From: Pseudohalioglobus sediminis
GTDB taxonomy: Bacteria > Pseudomonadota > Gammaproteobacteria > Pseudomonadales > Halieaceae
NCBI RefSeq assembly: GCF_008370495.1
Contig: NZ_VTUX01000005.1
Coordinates: 1 to 64,000 of the forward strand
Length of the DNA stretch: 64,000 nt
Direction of reading: 5' to 3'
Shown: piece by piece, positions 36,050 through 47,278 of the stretch
Layout: every line of letters begins with the position of its first letter
How positions within the stretch are numbered: position 1 is the stretch's first letter
The notes under the pieces: generated by a model
The model's input: the letters and a program-made list of their open reading frames with translations, nothing else
Database searches by the model: none
Told to the model about the DNA's origin: nothing
Position numbers and translations under genes: made by a program

Positions 36050-38053
36050 CTAGTCGAGCAACACCTCGTCAACTGCGTTCACCACGTTGTCCACGGTGAA
36101 ACCAAACTCGCGGAAGAGTTCTCCCGCGGGAGCCGACTCACCGAAACTGGTCATGCCCACGATACGCCCGTCCAGGCCCACGTATTTGTACCAGTAGTCC
36201 GCATGCAGTGCTTCCACCGCCACGCGCGCCAGCACATCGGAAGGCAGCACCGACTCGCGGTAGGCGGCGTCCTGGGCTTCAAACAACTCGGTACAGGGCA
36301 TGGAGACCACGCGTACCTTTTTTCCCGCGGTCTCAAGCCGCTCCGCCGCTTCCATGGCCAGATGCACCTCCGAACCGGTGGCAATCAGGATGGCATCGGG
36401 CTGGCCAGCGCAGTTCTTGAGTATGTAGCCACCGCGGGCGATGTCGCCAAGCTGTTGCGCATCGCGATCCTGGTGGGGCAGGCCCTGGCGCGAGAACACC
36501 AGTGCCGTGGGACCATCACAGCGCTCAATAGCCGACTTCCACGCCACTGCGGATTCGACGGTGTCGCAGGGGCGCCAGGTGTGCAGGTTTGGCGTATTGC
36601 GCAGGGAGGCCACCTGCTCCACCGGCTGGTGAGTGGGCCCATCCTCTCCCAGGCCTATGGAATCGTGGGTGAAGACAAAAATGGACTGCTGCTTCATAAG
36701 TGCCGCCATGCGCACGGCGTTGCGCATGTACTCCATGAACACCAGGAAGGTGGCGCCGTAGTTGATGAAGCCCCCGTGCAAAGCGATACCGTTCATGATG
36801 GCAGCCATCCCGAACTCACGCACACCGTAGTAGATGTAGTTGCCGTTGGCGTCTTCGCTGCTGATCCCCTTTGCACCAGCCCACAAAGTCAGGTTGGAGC
36901 CGGCCAGGTCTGCCGAGCCGCCAAGCAGCTCGGGAAGGTGCGGCCCGAAAGCGTTGAGACAGTTCTGGGACGCCTTGCGCGAGGCAATGCTCTCGCCCTC
37001 CTGCTGGCACTGCTCGATGTAGGCCGCAGCCTGGCTGCTGAATTCGGCGGGCAGTTCACCTGCCAGGCGACGCTTCAGTTCGGCCGCCAGCTCCGGATGC
37101 GCCGCGGCGTATGCGTCCATGCGCTCGGTCCAGGCCTGCTCTGCCGCCGCGCCCTTTTCGTGTGCATTCCAGCCCGCGTATACCTCCTCCGGTATCTCGA
37201 ACGGGGCATGCTGCCAATCGAGAGCGACACGGGTCGCTGCGACTTCATCACCACCGAGGGGGGCGCCGTGGCAGGATTCGCTGCCCTGCTTGCCGGGGGA
37301 TCCCTTGCCGATAACGGTCTTGCAACAGATCAGCGTCGGGCGGCTGCGGTCATGGCGGGCGGCCTCGATGGCAGCCTTGACCTCGGACGGGTTGTGTCCA
37401 TTGACGTCATTGATCACTTGCCAGCCGTAACTGTGGAAACGTGCAGGGGTATCGTCGCTGAACCAGCCCTCCACTTCACCGTCGATGGAAATACCGTTGT
37501 CGTCGTAGAATGCGATCAGCTTGCCCAGGCCCAGGGTACCTGCCAGTGAGCACACTTCATGCGAAATGCCTTCCATCAGGCAGCCGTCGCCAAGGAAGGT
37601 ATAGGTGTAATGGTCGATCACCTCGTGGCCGTTGCGATTGAACTGGGCTGCCAGCACTTTCTCTGCAATAGCCATCCCCACCGCGTTGCTCACGCCCTGC
37701 CCCAGCGGGCCGGTTGTGGTCTCGATGCCCGGTGTGTAACCGTACTCCGGGTGCCCGGGCGTCTTGCTGTGCAGCTGGCGGAAGTTTTCCAGCTCCGCCA
37801 TCGGCAGGTCATAACCGGTGAGATGCAGCAGCGCATAGATCAGCATGGAGCCGTGGCCATTGGAGAGGACGAAGCGATCGCGGTTGGGCCACTGCGGATT
37901 GCGGGGATTGTGCCGCAGGTAATCGTTCCACAACACTTCTGCAATATCCGCCATCCCCATGGGTGCCCCGGGGTGACCGGAGTTGGCTTTTTGGACCGCA
38001 TCCATAGCGAGAACTCGAATAGCGTTGGCAAGTAGGGTGCGGTTGGATGACAT
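36050..38053 (-). CDS. tkt: transketolase
   Basis: 667 aa from ATG 38053. TPP enzyme: [15 protein letters not shown] at the N-terminus, [18 protein letters not shown] (Mg-TPP motif), the pyrimidine domain with [19 protein letters not shown], and a C-terminal transketolase domain. Interconverts sugar phosphates in the pentose phosphate pathway. First gene of the carbon operon; its upstream region (38054-38275) is shared with sahR and holds a perfect 30-bp palindrome. Confidence 0.98.
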   Translation of the reverse strand: MSSNRTLLANAIRVLAMDAVQKANSGHPGAPMGMADIAEVLWNDYLRHNPRNPQWPNRDRFVLSNGHGSMLIYALLHLTGYDLPMAELENFRQLHSKTPGHPEYGYTPGIETTTGPLGQGVSNAVGMAIAEKVLAAQFNRNGHEVIDHYTYTFLGDGCLMEGISHEVCSLAGTLGLGKLIAFYDDNGISIDGEVEGWFSDDTPARFHSYGWQVINDVNGHNPSEVKAAIEAARHDRSRPTLICCKTVIGKGSPGKQGSESCHGAPLGGDEVAATRVALDWQHAPFEIPEEVYAGWNAHEKGAAAEQAWTERMDAYAAAHPELAAELKRRLAGELPAEFSSQAAAYIEQCQQEGESIASRKASQNCLNAFGPHLPELLGGSADLAGSNLTLWAGAKGISSEDANGNYIYYGVREFGMAAIMNGIALHGGFINYGATFLVFMEYMRNAVRMAALMKQQSIFVFTHDSIGLGEDGPTHQPVEQVASLRNTPNLHTWRPCDTVESAVAWKSAIERCDGPTALVFSRQGLPHQDRDAQQLGDIARGGYILKNCAGQPDAILIATGSEVHLAMEAAERLETAGKKVRVVSMPCTELFEAQDAAYRESVLPSDVLARVAVEALHADYWYKYVGLDGRIVGMTSFGESAPAGELFREFGFTVDNVVNAVDEVLLD

Positions 38054-38220
38054 CAGCATCTCCAGAATCGGGGGAGCAGGGGAAAATGGGCCGCTATTTT
38101 CGCGTAACGAGCGGCTAACGGCAACGAAAATCGCCCCCATTCGGGGCCTGGATGCGGCCCTGTACCGGAGACGGGCCCCGATGAACAGTGCCCGGTCACG
38201 CATTCACACCGCCAACGCAG

Positions 38221-38250
38221 CACCTATATCAAAATATTTTGATATAGGTG
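38221..38250. promoter_or_regulatory. perfect 30-bp palindrome, probable SahR operator
   Basis: CACCTATATCAAAAT and its exact reverse complement abut with no spacer. It is AT-rich in GC-rich surroundings, 26 nt before the sahR start and ~168 nt before tkt. ArsR-family dimers bind such palindromes; SahR regulators are known to control their own SAM-cycle operons. Binding by the adjacent product is inferred. Confidence 0.75.
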
Positions 38251-38275
38251 TGCCACCCTGTTAGACTCCTGCGCC

Positions 38276-39280
38276 ATGTTGTCTCCGACGAAAGCATCAG
38301 CAGAGGGCGAGTCGGCTATTTTGCCGTCACTCGCCACCGACCTGGCCGCACTCTGCAAAGCCAGTGCCGACCCGCTGCGCCTGCAGGTTCTGCGCGTGCT
38401 GCGCGAGGACTCGTTCGGCGTGTCTGAGCTGTGTGCGATTTTTGGCATTCGCCAGCCGGCGTTAAGTCACCACTTGAAAGTGCTTGCCGGTGCGTCACTG
38501 GTGGCCACTCGCAGGGAAGGTAACTCGATATTCTATCGCCGCGCCCAACTGGGCCAGCGGGCAGAGCTGGAAGGGCTGCAGACGCAGCTGTTTGCCGCGG
38601 TGGACGCCATCGAGCTACCCGCGGCCGTCGAGCAGGGCCTGGAAGCCCTGTATCGCCAGCGCGAGCAGAACTCACGTAATTTTTTCCGGGACAACGCGAA
38701 CAAGTTCAGGCAGCAGCAGGACCTGATCGCCAGCTATGAACAGTACGCCGGCACGGTGGCTGATGTATTGCGCGAAGCGCCGTTGCAGCAGCGGGACACC
38801 GCCCTGGAAGTTGGGCCCGGAGATGGCAGCTTCCTGCTGGAACTGGCGCCGGGGTTTCGCCGCGTGATCGCACTGGACATCGAACAGGCCATGCTGGAAC
38901 AGGCCATGGCCAGGGCCGACGCCGCAGGCGTGTCGAATATCGAATTCCTGCACGGCGACACCTCGGACCCGCGCCTGCAGCAATTCTCGGCCGACTGCGT
39001 GGTAATCAACATGGTATTGCACCACACCCCTGACCCCGGTCAGATATTGCGGGATGCCGCCAACTGCCTGGCCGCCGAGGGCGTGGTACTGGTCACAGAC
39101 CTGTGCCGGCACGACCAGGGCTGGGCGCGGGAAAACTGCGGCGACCTCTGGCTCGGTTTTGACCCTGCAGACCTGACCAACTGGGCCGCGGAGGCCGGAT
39201 TGAGTGACATCGCCAGCGTTTACCTGGCGCAACGCAACGGATTTCAAGTACAGGTGCGCCTCTTCGGCCACCGCCAATGA
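38276..39280 (+). CDS. sahR: ArsR-family regulator fused to a methyltransferase-like domain (SahR-type)
   Basis: 334 aa. N-terminal ArsR/SmtB winged helix (~20-100; ADPLRLQVLRVL, recognition helix IRQPALSHHLKVL) joined to a class I SAM-fold domain (~140-330; LEVGPGDGSFLLEL, VVINMVLHHTPDPGQIL). This architecture plus linkage to metK, ahcY and metF matches SahR, an S-adenosylhomocysteine-responsive repressor described in Proteobacteria. The methyltransferase-like domain probably senses SAH instead of catalysing. A 30-bp palindrome lies just upstream; metK follows after 15 nt. Confidence 0.88.
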   Translation: MLSPTKASAEGESAILPSLATDLAALCKASADPLRLQVLRVLREDSFGVSELCAIFGIRQPALSHHLKVLAGASLVATRREGNSIFYRRAQLGQRAELEGLQTQLFAAVDAIELPAAVEQGLEALYRQREQNSRNFFRDNANKFRQQQDLIASYEQYAGTVADVLREAPLQQRDTALEVGPGDGSFLLELAPGFRRVIALDIEQAMLEQAMARADAAGVSNIEFLHGDTSDPRLQQFSADCVVINMVLHHTPDPGQILRDAANCLAAEGVVLVTDLCRHDQGWARENCGDLWLGFDPADLTNWAAEAGLSDIASVYLAQRNGFQVQVRLFGHRQ

Positions 39281-39295
39281 GCAAGGAACGACAGC

Positions 39296-40456
39296 ATGAG
39301 TGAATATGCACTTTTTACCTCGGAATCAGTCTCCGAGGGCCACCCTGACAAAATGGCGGACCAGATTTCTGACGCCATCCTCGACGCCATCCTGGCTGAC
39401 GACAAGGACGCCCGCGTCGCCGTGGAAACGATGGTCAAGACGGGCATGGCGGTAATCGCCGGCGAGGTCACCACATCCACGTATGTCGACCTTGAAGACG
39501 TGGTTCGCCAGGTCATCCTGGACATCGGCTACAACAGCTCCGACGTCGGCTTCGACGGCGCCTCTTGCGCCGTACTGAATGCCATCGGCAAACAGTCCCA
39601 CGACATCGCCATGGGCGTCAACGAGGGCGAGGGCGCGCACCTGGAACAGGGCGCCGGCGACCAGGGCCTGATGTTCGGTTACGCCACCAACGAAACAGAC
39701 GTGCTGATGCCGGCACCGATCTACTATTCCCATCGCCTGGTAGAAAAGCAGGCCGAGCTGCGCAAGCACCGCACGCTGCCCTGGCTTCGCCCCGACGCCA
39801 AGAGCCAGGTCTCACTGCGCTACGAGGACGGCAAGCCCGTGGCAATCGACGCGGTGGTGCTGTCCACCCAGCACGACGCGGATATCGCCCAGGCGGACAT
39901 CCATGAAGCGGTGATGGATTTGATCATCAAGGAAACCCTGCCCGCCGAGTGGCTGCACGCGGGCACCCAGTACCACATCAATCCCACCGGCCAGTTCATC
40001 ATCGGCGGTCCGGTTGGCGACTGCGGACTCACCGGGCGCAAGATCATCGTCGACACCTACGGCGGCATGGCCCGCCATGGCGGCGGCGCGTTCTCCGGCA
40101 AGGATCCCTCCAAGGTCGACCGCTCCGCCGCGTACGCCGGCCGTTACGTGGCCAAGAACGTGGTCGCCGCGGGCCTGGCCGACCGCTGTGAAATCCAGGT
40201 GTCCTACGCGATCGGTGTGGCTGAGCCAACATCCATCGCCATCAATACCTTTGGCACCGGCAAGCTCAGCGACACGCACATTGCCGACCTGGTGCGCGAG
40301 CACTTCGACCTGCGCCCCCGCGGCCTGATCGAGATGTTGGATCTGAAACGGCCGATCTACCGTAAAACCGCTGCATACGGTCACTTCGGACGCGAGGACG
40401 AGGACTTCACCTGGGAGAGAACAGACAAGGCAGAGGCGCTGAAGGCGGTGCTTTGA
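39296..40456 (+). CDS. metK: S-adenosylmethionine synthetase
   Basis: 386 aa. Hallmarks: [17 protein letters not shown] at the N-terminus, [12 protein letters not shown], and [20 protein letters not shown]-loop-like motif. Makes SAM from methionine and ATP. Directly after sahR, so its supply is probably linked to SAH level. AGGAACGACAGC precedes the ATG. Confidence 0.99.
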   Translation: MSEYALFTSESVSEGHPDKMADQISDAILDAILADDKDARVAVETMVKTGMAVIAGEVTTSTYVDLEDVVRQVILDIGYNSSDVGFDGASCAVLNAIGKQSHDIAMGVNEGEGAHLEQGAGDQGLMFGYATNETDVLMPAPIYYSHRLVEKQAELRKHRTLPWLRPDAKSQVSLRYEDGKPVAIDAVVLSTQHDADIAQADIHEAVMDLIIKETLPAEWLHAGTQYHINPTGQFIIGGPVGDCGLTGRKIIVDTYGGMARHGGGAFSGKDPSKVDRSAAYAGRYVAKNVVAAGLADRCEIQVSYAIGVAEPTSIAINTFGTGKLSDTHIADLVREHFDLRPRGLIEMLDLKRPIYRKTAAYGHFGREDEDFTWERTDKAEALKAVL

Positions 40457-40494
40457 AGGCATTGATGTAACAACACGAGAATACAATCACCGCC

Positions 40495-40535
40495 GTCATT
40501 CCCGCGCAGGCGGTGGTCCGCCATTGCGGGATGAC
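40495..40535. repeat. REP-like imperfect palindrome between metK and ahcY
   Basis: GTCATTCCCGC at 40495-40505 pairs with GCGGGATGAC at 40526-40535 (one bulged T), and inside it GGCGG/CCGCC forms a second stem. The GTCATTCCCGC...GCGGGA-TGAC theme resembles dispersed intergenic palindromes in many proteobacteria. It could also act as an mRNA hairpin 25 nt before ahcY. It does not show the conserved core of the SAH riboswitch that precedes ahcY in other species. Confidence 0.6.
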
Positions 40536-40559
40536 AGTCATTGGAAAAGGTAACTTGAC

Positions 40560-41951
<1,392 letters not shown>

Positions 41952-41960
41952 GGAAATACC

Positions 41961-42794
41961 GTGGCCAAACCGCGTATCAGCTTCGAATTCTTCCCGCCGA
42001 AAACGCCGGCGGGCAAGGACAAGCTGCTCAATGAAACCACGCCGGCCCTGAACGCGCTGGGTCCGGAATTCTTTTCCGTGACCTACGGCGCCGGCGGTGC
42101 CACCCGTGATACCACCCTGGGGGTGGTGTCAGCCATTCGCGAGACGGGTATCGACGTCGCCCCGCACCTGAGCTTTGGTGGCGATGACGAGGAAACCGTG
42201 GCGCAGCTGCTGGAGACCTACAAAGCCCGGGGCATCACGCGCCTGGTGGCCTTGCGGGGTGACATGCCCTCGGGCATGGGGGCGGCAATGCAACTGGTGT
42301 ACGCCAACGAGCTGGTGGACTTCATCCGCCAGCGCACCGGCGACCATTTCCAGATACATGTGGCTGCCTACCCCGAGATCCACCCGGAGTCCCGAAGCTA
42401 CCAGAGTGACGTCGAGTTCCTGAAGCGCAAACTGGATGCGGGCGCGAACAGTGCCATCACCCAGTACTTCTACAACGTCGAAGCGTACTTCTACTTCCTC
42501 GACCAATGCGCGGCAATGGGCATAGACAAGCCTGTCTATGCCGGCATTATGCCGATCACCAATTTCCAGAACCTGGCAAGGTTCTCGCGCAACTGCGGTG
42601 CCGAGATACCTCGCTGGATCTGTAAACGCATGGAGGATTTCGGTGACGACCAGGAGTCCGTTCGCCAGTTCGGGCTGGAAGTGGTCACCCAACTCTGCCA
42701 GACCCTAATTGAGTCAGGCTGCCCGGGCATTCACTTCTACACGATGAACCAGGTGGAGCCGACCCGGCAGATCTACAACAACCTGGGCCTGTAG
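41961..42794 (+). CDS. metF: methylenetetrahydrofolate reductase
   Basis: 277 aa with a GTG start 9 nt after ahcY, preceded by an AAGGAAA ribosome site. FAD TIM-barrel enzyme: SFEFFPPKTPAGKD, VTYGAGGATRD, LRGD and PGIHFYTMNQ. Reduces 5,10-methylene-THF to 5-methyl-THF, the methyl donor for methionine, so the operon covers SAM synthesis, SAH breakdown and remethylation supply. Confidence 0.98.
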   Translation: MAKPRISFEFFPPKTPAGKDKLLNETTPALNALGPEFFSVTYGAGGATRDTTLGVVSAIRETGIDVAPHLSFGGDDEETVAQLLETYKARGITRLVALRGDMPSGMGAAMQLVYANELVDFIRQRTGDHFQIHVAAYPEIHPESRSYQSDVEFLKRKLDAGANSAITQYFYNVEAYFYFLDQCAAMGIDKPVYAGIMPITNFQNLARFSRNCGAEIPRWICKRMEDFGDDQESVRQFGLEVVTQLCQTLIESGCPGIHFYTMNQVEPTRQIYNNLGL

Positions 42795-42806
42795 TAGTAT
42801 CCCGCT

Positions 42807-43538
42807 ATGCGCATTCCCCGGATATTCACGGGGCAGGTACTGCAGGCCGGCTCCCGTTACGACCTGGAGCCGGGCCCCAGCCAACACCTCGCCCGCGCCC
42901 TGCGCATGCAGGTGGGAGATCTATTGACCCTGTTTGACGGTCGCGGCGGTGAATACCGGGCGACCATCGACGCCATCAGCAAAAAACAGGTTACTGTCCT
43001 TACCAGCGCACACGAGGCGCGCGACGTGGAGTCCCCGCTCTCTATTCACCTGGGCATCGCCGTCTCACGCGGTGATCGCATGGACTGGGTGGTGCAAAAG
43101 GCGACAGAGCTGGGCGTGGGCGCAATCACCCCGCTGCTCACTGAACGCACCGAAGTCCGACTTTCCGGAGAGCGCCTGGCGCGGAAGGTCGCCCACTGGC
43201 AACAGGTCGTTGTCAGCGCATGCGAGCAAAGTGGCCGCAATACCGTGCCCCGGGTCGCCACGCTGACAGCATCCGGCGACTGGCTTGGCTCGGTAGACGC
43301 AGAGCAGAAACTGGTACTGCACCACCGGGCGAGCAGCGTTGACGCCCCCGCCGGCAGGCCCGCCACGCTGGCCCTGCTAATCGGGCCTGAGGGCGGACTC
43401 AGCGATGACGAGATCACCGCAGCGGAACAGGCAGGCTTTCGATCAGTCAGCCTGGGGCGCCGGGTGCTGCGCACGGAAACGGCACCCATCGCGGCATTGG
43501 CTATACTGCAATCCCGATGGGGAGATATGGGTCTTTAA
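42807..43538 (+). CDS. rsmE: 16S rRNA (uracil(1498)-N3)-methyltransferase RsmE
   Basis: 243 aa. PUA-like N-terminal domain and SPOUT C-terminal domain with RGDRMDWVVQKATELGV, LLIGPEGGLSDDEI and SLGRRVLRTETA. Methylates U1498 in the ribosomal decoding region. Starts 12 nt after metF and may be co-transcribed with the SAM-cycle genes. Confidence 0.97.
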   Translation: MRIPRIFTGQVLQAGSRYDLEPGPSQHLARALRMQVGDLLTLFDGRGGEYRATIDAISKKQVTVLTSAHEARDVESPLSIHLGIAVSRGDRMDWVVQKATELGVGAITPLLTERTEVRLSGERLARKVAHWQQVVVSACEQSGRNTVPRVATLTASGDWLGSVDAEQKLVLHHRASSVDAPAGRPATLALLIGPEGGLSDDEITAAEQAGFRSVSLGRRVLRTETAPIAALAILQSRWGDMGL

Positions 43539-43539
43539 T

Positions 43540-43926
43540 ATGGCGACAGCAGGTCTGGATCATTTCAATATCATCGCTCCGGAAGCGCTGATGCGGGAAG
43601 TCAGGGATTTCTATGTCGACGTGATAGGGCTACAGGAGGGCTGGCGGCCCGACTTTGGCTTTCCCGGTTACTGGCTGTATGCGGGCGAACGTGCCGTGGT
43701 ACACCTGATGGCGGGGGGGACCAGTGCAGCGCCACCCGCGGACGCGCCCGCCACGGGTCATCTCGATCACGTCGCTTTCACCTGTACCGACCTGGCTGAC
43801 ACGGAAAAGCACCTCGCTGCCCTGGGTGTCGCCTATAAAAAAGCCGAGCACCCATCATTCCAGCTCACGCAGTTGTTCCTCTCCGACCCGGTTGGCCTGG
43901 GCGTTGAATTGAACTTTGCCGGCTGA
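43540..43926 (+). CDS. VOC (glyoxalase/bleomycin resistance) family protein
   Basis: 128 aa from ATG 43540, one base after the rsmE stop. One VOC unit with possible metal ligands His8 (GLDHFNII), His in VVHLMAG or LDHVAFTC, and Glu in GVELNFAG. It resembles small extradiol dioxygenase or glyoxalase-like proteins of unknown substrate. The longer frame overlapping rsmE is rejected as start. Confidence 0.82.
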   Translation: MATAGLDHFNIIAPEALMREVRDFYVDVIGLQEGWRPDFGFPGYWLYAGERAVVHLMAGGTSAAPPADAPATGHLDHVAFTCTDLADTEKHLAALGVAYKKAEHPSFQLTQLFLSDPVGLGVELNFAG

Positions 43927-44008
43927 TACCCGGCCCCCGGGCTAGCTATCGCCTGTAGCACCCATCCGGATCGCGTGAGCGCTCTTCCCAGCCCCGGTCG
44001 TCCCGCCT

Positions 44009-45256
44009 TCAGGCCCTGCCTGCCAGCCAGCGCGCATGTGTCCACTCGAGGAAATCGGTTACCGCGTTGACGGTATGATCCGTGCGTACTGAGTGGAACA
44101 CCTCGAAAGCGTGCTGGGCGCCGGGAAGCTCGCCATAAACCACCGGCTCTTTTGCGACTTTCTGCAAGGCGGAGACAAACGTGCGCGCCTCTTCTACCCA
44201 TACCAGGGTGTCGTGAGTGCCGTGGATGACGAACATGGGTGGCGAGTCCTCGTGCACATGTGCCAACGGAGAGCTGCTTTCCCAGAGCTCGGGGTTCTGT
44301 TCACGCGTGCACTGCATCACCCGGTCGGAGAGCATTTTTTCCATCGACATCTCCGGCCGGATTTCATAGCGGTCGAGCAGGTCATAAACGCCGTAGAAGG
44401 GCACGGCGGCCTGCACTGCTGTATCGGCGTCCTCGAAGCCGGGCTGGAAGTCGGCGTGATTTGGGGTCAAAGCCGCCAGCGAACTGAGATGGCCACCGGC
44501 GGAACCGCCGGTGATGGCGATAAAGTCAGGGTTACCGCCATACTGACTGATATTCTCACGGATCCAGGCAATCGACTTTTTGACGTCGATGATATGCGCC
44601 GGGAACGCAGCCAGCGGACTCAAGCGGTAGTTGATCGCCACACAGAGCCAGCCGCGCTGGGCGAGGTGGTACATAAGCGGTTTCGCCTGCTGTTCCTTCT
44701 CGCCAATCATCCAGCCGCCGCCATGCACCTGCAACAGCACCGGGAAGCCCCCCTCGCGAGGCTCCTGGGGGTGATAGATATCCAGCAGGTTGCGCTTACC
44801 GCCGTCTGCATAGGAGATATGCGAGTGCACCCGGACACCGTCCCGGTACATGGAAAACGGCTTCATCCAGCTGGACGCGCGCACGCCGTCCTCCAGCACC
44901 CGCTGTCGCTCGCTGCTGAGGGTGCAGCGGTAGTCAATGCCCAGTCCACGGCGCAAGGCCCGGCGCAGTATGCGCTGCGTGTCCATGGCCTGTATGTGGA
45001 GGTATACCAGGCCCATCCAGGACAACGCAAACAGGCCCAGGCCGGCCTGGGCGAGGCGGTCATCCAACACACCGAAAAACGCCAGCGCCGCGGTCAGGGC
45101 CACCTGCCAGAGCAGGTGAATCATGGCCAGTTCGCCAGACAGCCAGGCCGCAAAAAAGTACAGCGGCGCTGCCCAGTACAGCCTTCTGGCCTGTACCAAC
45201 GCGGTGCAGGTGCAGGCGAATGAGACCAGGCCAAGGAAAAAATACATACCACTCAC
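44009..45256 (-). CDS. membrane-anchored alpha/beta hydrolase (HSL/BD-FAE-type esterase)
   Basis: 415 aa. Three to four hydrophobic segments fill residues 1-~90, followed by a cytosolic or periplasmic esterase domain: oxyanion HGGGW, nucleophile Ser in ITGGSAGGHLSS, Asp in HGTHDTLVW, and His in GAQHAFEVF. The catalytic domain belongs to the hormone-sensitive-lipase-like / carboxylesterase group. Substrate unknown. Alone on the minus strand between the VOC gene and gshB. Confidence 0.88.
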   Translation of the reverse strand: MSGMYFFLGLVSFACTCTALVQARRLYWAAPLYFFAAWLSGELAMIHLLWQVALTAALAFFGVLDDRLAQAGLGLFALSWMGLVYLHIQAMDTQRILRRALRRGLGIDYRCTLSSERQRVLEDGVRASSWMKPFSMYRDGVRVHSHISYADGGKRNLLDIYHPQEPREGGFPVLLQVHGGGWMIGEKEQQAKPLMYHLAQRGWLCVAINYRLSPLAAFPAHIIDVKKSIAWIRENISQYGGNPDFIAITGGSAGGHLSSLAALTPNHADFQPGFEDADTAVQAAVPFYGVYDLLDRYEIRPEMSMEKMLSDRVMQCTREQNPELWESSSPLAHVHEDSPPMFVIHGTHDTLVWVEEARTFVSALQKVAKEPVVYGELPGAQHAFEVFHSVRTDHTVNAVTDFLEWTHARWLAGRA

Positions 45257-45379
45257 AGTGCGCTACTCCGATGCCGCCGGTGAAAGGCGACTATTTTAGT
45301 GCAATTCGACCTCGCCGTCGCTTGCGCAGGTATTACCCTTTGCGTAACGTAACCAATCACTGAATATGCGGAGTCCGCG

Positions 45380-46336
45380 ATGACAATCAAGCTCGGTGTG
45401 GTAATGGATCCCATTGCCGACATCAATTACAAGAAAGACACCACCCTGGCCATGCTGTGGGCAGCGCAGGCGCGGGACTGGCATATCTATTATATGGAGC
45501 AGAAAGACCTCTACCTCCAGGCCGGTGAAGCACGCGCGAGCATGGCGCCCACCACGGTTTTTCGCGACCCGGAAGCCTGGTACGAAATGAAGCCGGCCGA
45601 AGATCGGCCGCTGGCTGACCTGGATGTGATCCTGATGCGCAAGGATCCGCCCTTTGACAACGAGTTTCTGTACACCACGCACCTGCTGGAGTACGCCGAG
45701 CGACAAGGCACCCTGGTGGTAAACCGCTGCCAGGGCCTGCGCGACAACAACGAGAAACTGTTCGCCACACAGTTCCCGCAATGTTGCCCGCCGCTGCTGG
45801 TGAGCCGCGACATGCAGCGCCTGCGGGATTTCCACGGCAAGCACGACGATGTGATTTACAAGCCGCTGGACGGGATGGGGGGCAGCGCGATTTTCCGCGT
45901 CAAGGCGGACGATGCCAACCTCAGCGTAATCCTCGAAACCCTGACCGAGCACGGTTCACGCACGATCATGGCGCAGCGTTATATCCCCGAGATTGTCGAC
46001 GGCGACAAGCGCATCCTGGTCATTGACGGTGAGGCCGTACCCTACTGCCTGGCCAGGGTGCCACTGGCAGGTGAATCCCGCGGCAACCTGGCCGCGGGTG
46101 GCTCCGGTCGACCGCAGCCGCTCACCGACCGGGATCGCTTTATCGTGGAACAGGTCGCACCGTTCCTGCGCGAGCACGGCATTCTGTTCGCCGGGCTCGA
46201 CGTGATCGGCGACTACCTCACCGAGATCAACGTGACCAGCCCGACCTGCATCCGCGAGATAGACGCAGGGTACGATACCGATATCGCCGGTGAGCTGATG
46301 GACTGCATCGCTGAGAAACTGGCGCAAAAGCGCTGA
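45380..46336 (+). CDS. gshB: glutathione synthetase
   Basis: 318 aa. ATP-grasp enzyme beginning IKLGVVMDPIADINYKKD; ATP loop YKPLDGMGGSAIFRV, substrate segment INVTSPTCIREID. Joins gamma-glutamylcysteine and glycine. A candidate promoter TTGCGC-N17-TAACGT precedes it. Gene order gshB-tonB-yqgE-ruvX is shared with Pseudomonas. Confidence 0.98.
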   Translation: MTIKLGVVMDPIADINYKKDTTLAMLWAAQARDWHIYYMEQKDLYLQAGEARASMAPTTVFRDPEAWYEMKPAEDRPLADLDVILMRKDPPFDNEFLYTTHLLEYAERQGTLVVNRCQGLRDNNEKLFATQFPQCCPPLLVSRDMQRLRDFHGKHDDVIYKPLDGMGGSAIFRVKADDANLSVILETLTEHGSRTIMAQRYIPEIVDGDKRILVIDGEAVPYCLARVPLAGESRGNLAAGGSGRPQPLTDRDRFIVEQVAPFLREHGILFAGLDVIGDYLTEINVTSPTCIREIDAGYDTDIAGELMDCIAEKLAQKR

Positions 46337-46349
46337 CCCCAGTCGCGGC

Positions 46350-47216
46350 ATGTACTACCTCGAAAACCCCCAGGGTGATCACAAGCGAATGCGGAACGCG
46401 GTGCTGGCGGCTGCCGCGGCCCACGTTCTGCTCGCCTTTGGCGTATCGTTCACAGGCCAGGGCACGCCACACCACAGCCCCCAGATCGAGGTGACCCTGG
46501 CTATGCGGCCGAGCCAGGCCGCTCCCGACGACGCGCAGCGAATTGCCCAGAGCAACCAGGAAGGCAGCGGGCAGCAGGCGGAGTTCGACGCGGTGACATC
46601 GCGCAACAATGAGCTGCCCATGCAGGCCGAAGTACCGCAACAGGCAGCTCCCGCTCAGCGGGAGGCCAATACGCGCGCTGACAGCGAGCTACTCTCTACC
46701 GTGGCGGCCGCCCAGCGCCTGGTAAGCCTGGAACAGGCCCGCGAGGCATCACGGGAGAATCCCGCGCCGGGTATCAACCCGGAAATAGATCGGCTCAACC
46801 AGCAACTGGCTTCGCTTGAAGCGGAACTGCACGAGCAGACGCAGGCGTATTCCAAGCGACCCAGGGTGCGTCGCCTGACGTCCACATCGGCCAAGCAGGC
46901 AGCCGACGCCGCCTACCTGCTGGACTGGCGCCGCCGCCTCGAGGCGGTGGGCAACAAGTACTACCCGGAGGCGTCTGTGCGCTACGGGCTCTATGGTGAC
47001 TTGCGACTGCTGGTCGTGATCCGCAAGGACGGCAGCCTTGAAGACATACAGGTGCTCAAATCCTCCGGTTATGCGGTACTGGATGAGGCCGCTATCAAGA
47101 TCGTGCGCATGGGGGCGCCCTACTCCCCGTTCCCGCCGGAGCTGGCCGCCACCACCGACAAGCTGGAGATCATTCGCACGTGGCAATTTCAGGAGAATGA
47201 GCTAGGCTCCAATTGA
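46350..47216 (+). CDS. TonB-like energy transducer protein
   Basis: 288 aa. One N-terminal TM helix (~14-34, VLAAAAAHVLLAFGV), a Gln/Ala/Glu-rich periplasmic linker with a coiled-coil stretch (~110-165), and a C-terminal TonB domain (~185-280; YPEASVRYGLYGDLRLLVVIRKDGSLEDI, with spaced conserved residues). The linker lacks the Pro-Lys repeats of classical TonB. Its place between gshB and yqgE matches the Pseudomonas TonB3-type gene, linked there to twitching motility; pilT/pilU lie just downstream here. Confidence 0.88.
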   Translation: MYYLENPQGDHKRMRNAVLAAAAAHVLLAFGVSFTGQGTPHHSPQIEVTLAMRPSQAAPDDAQRIAQSNQEGSGQQAEFDAVTSRNNELPMQAEVPQQAAPAQREANTRADSELLSTVAAAQRLVSLEQAREASRENPAPGINPEIDRLNQQLASLEAELHEQTQAYSKRPRVRRLTSTSAKQAADAAYLLDWRRRLEAVGNKYYPEASVRYGLYGDLRLLVVIRKDGSLEDIQVLKSSGYAVLDEAAIKIVRMGAPYSPFPPELAATTDKLEIIRTWQFQENELGSN

Positions 47217-47278
47217 ACCCGGGCAGAGTCCTGCCATTCGAGCAATACGAAGTACGAAGAGAGGTCATTGCTGCAAGC

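Noticed and set aside
40457..40559. SAH riboswitch in front of ahcY
   Set aside because: Expected from other proteobacteria, but the conserved core sequence of that riboswitch is not visible; the region is only ~100 nt and dominated by a REP-like hairpin.
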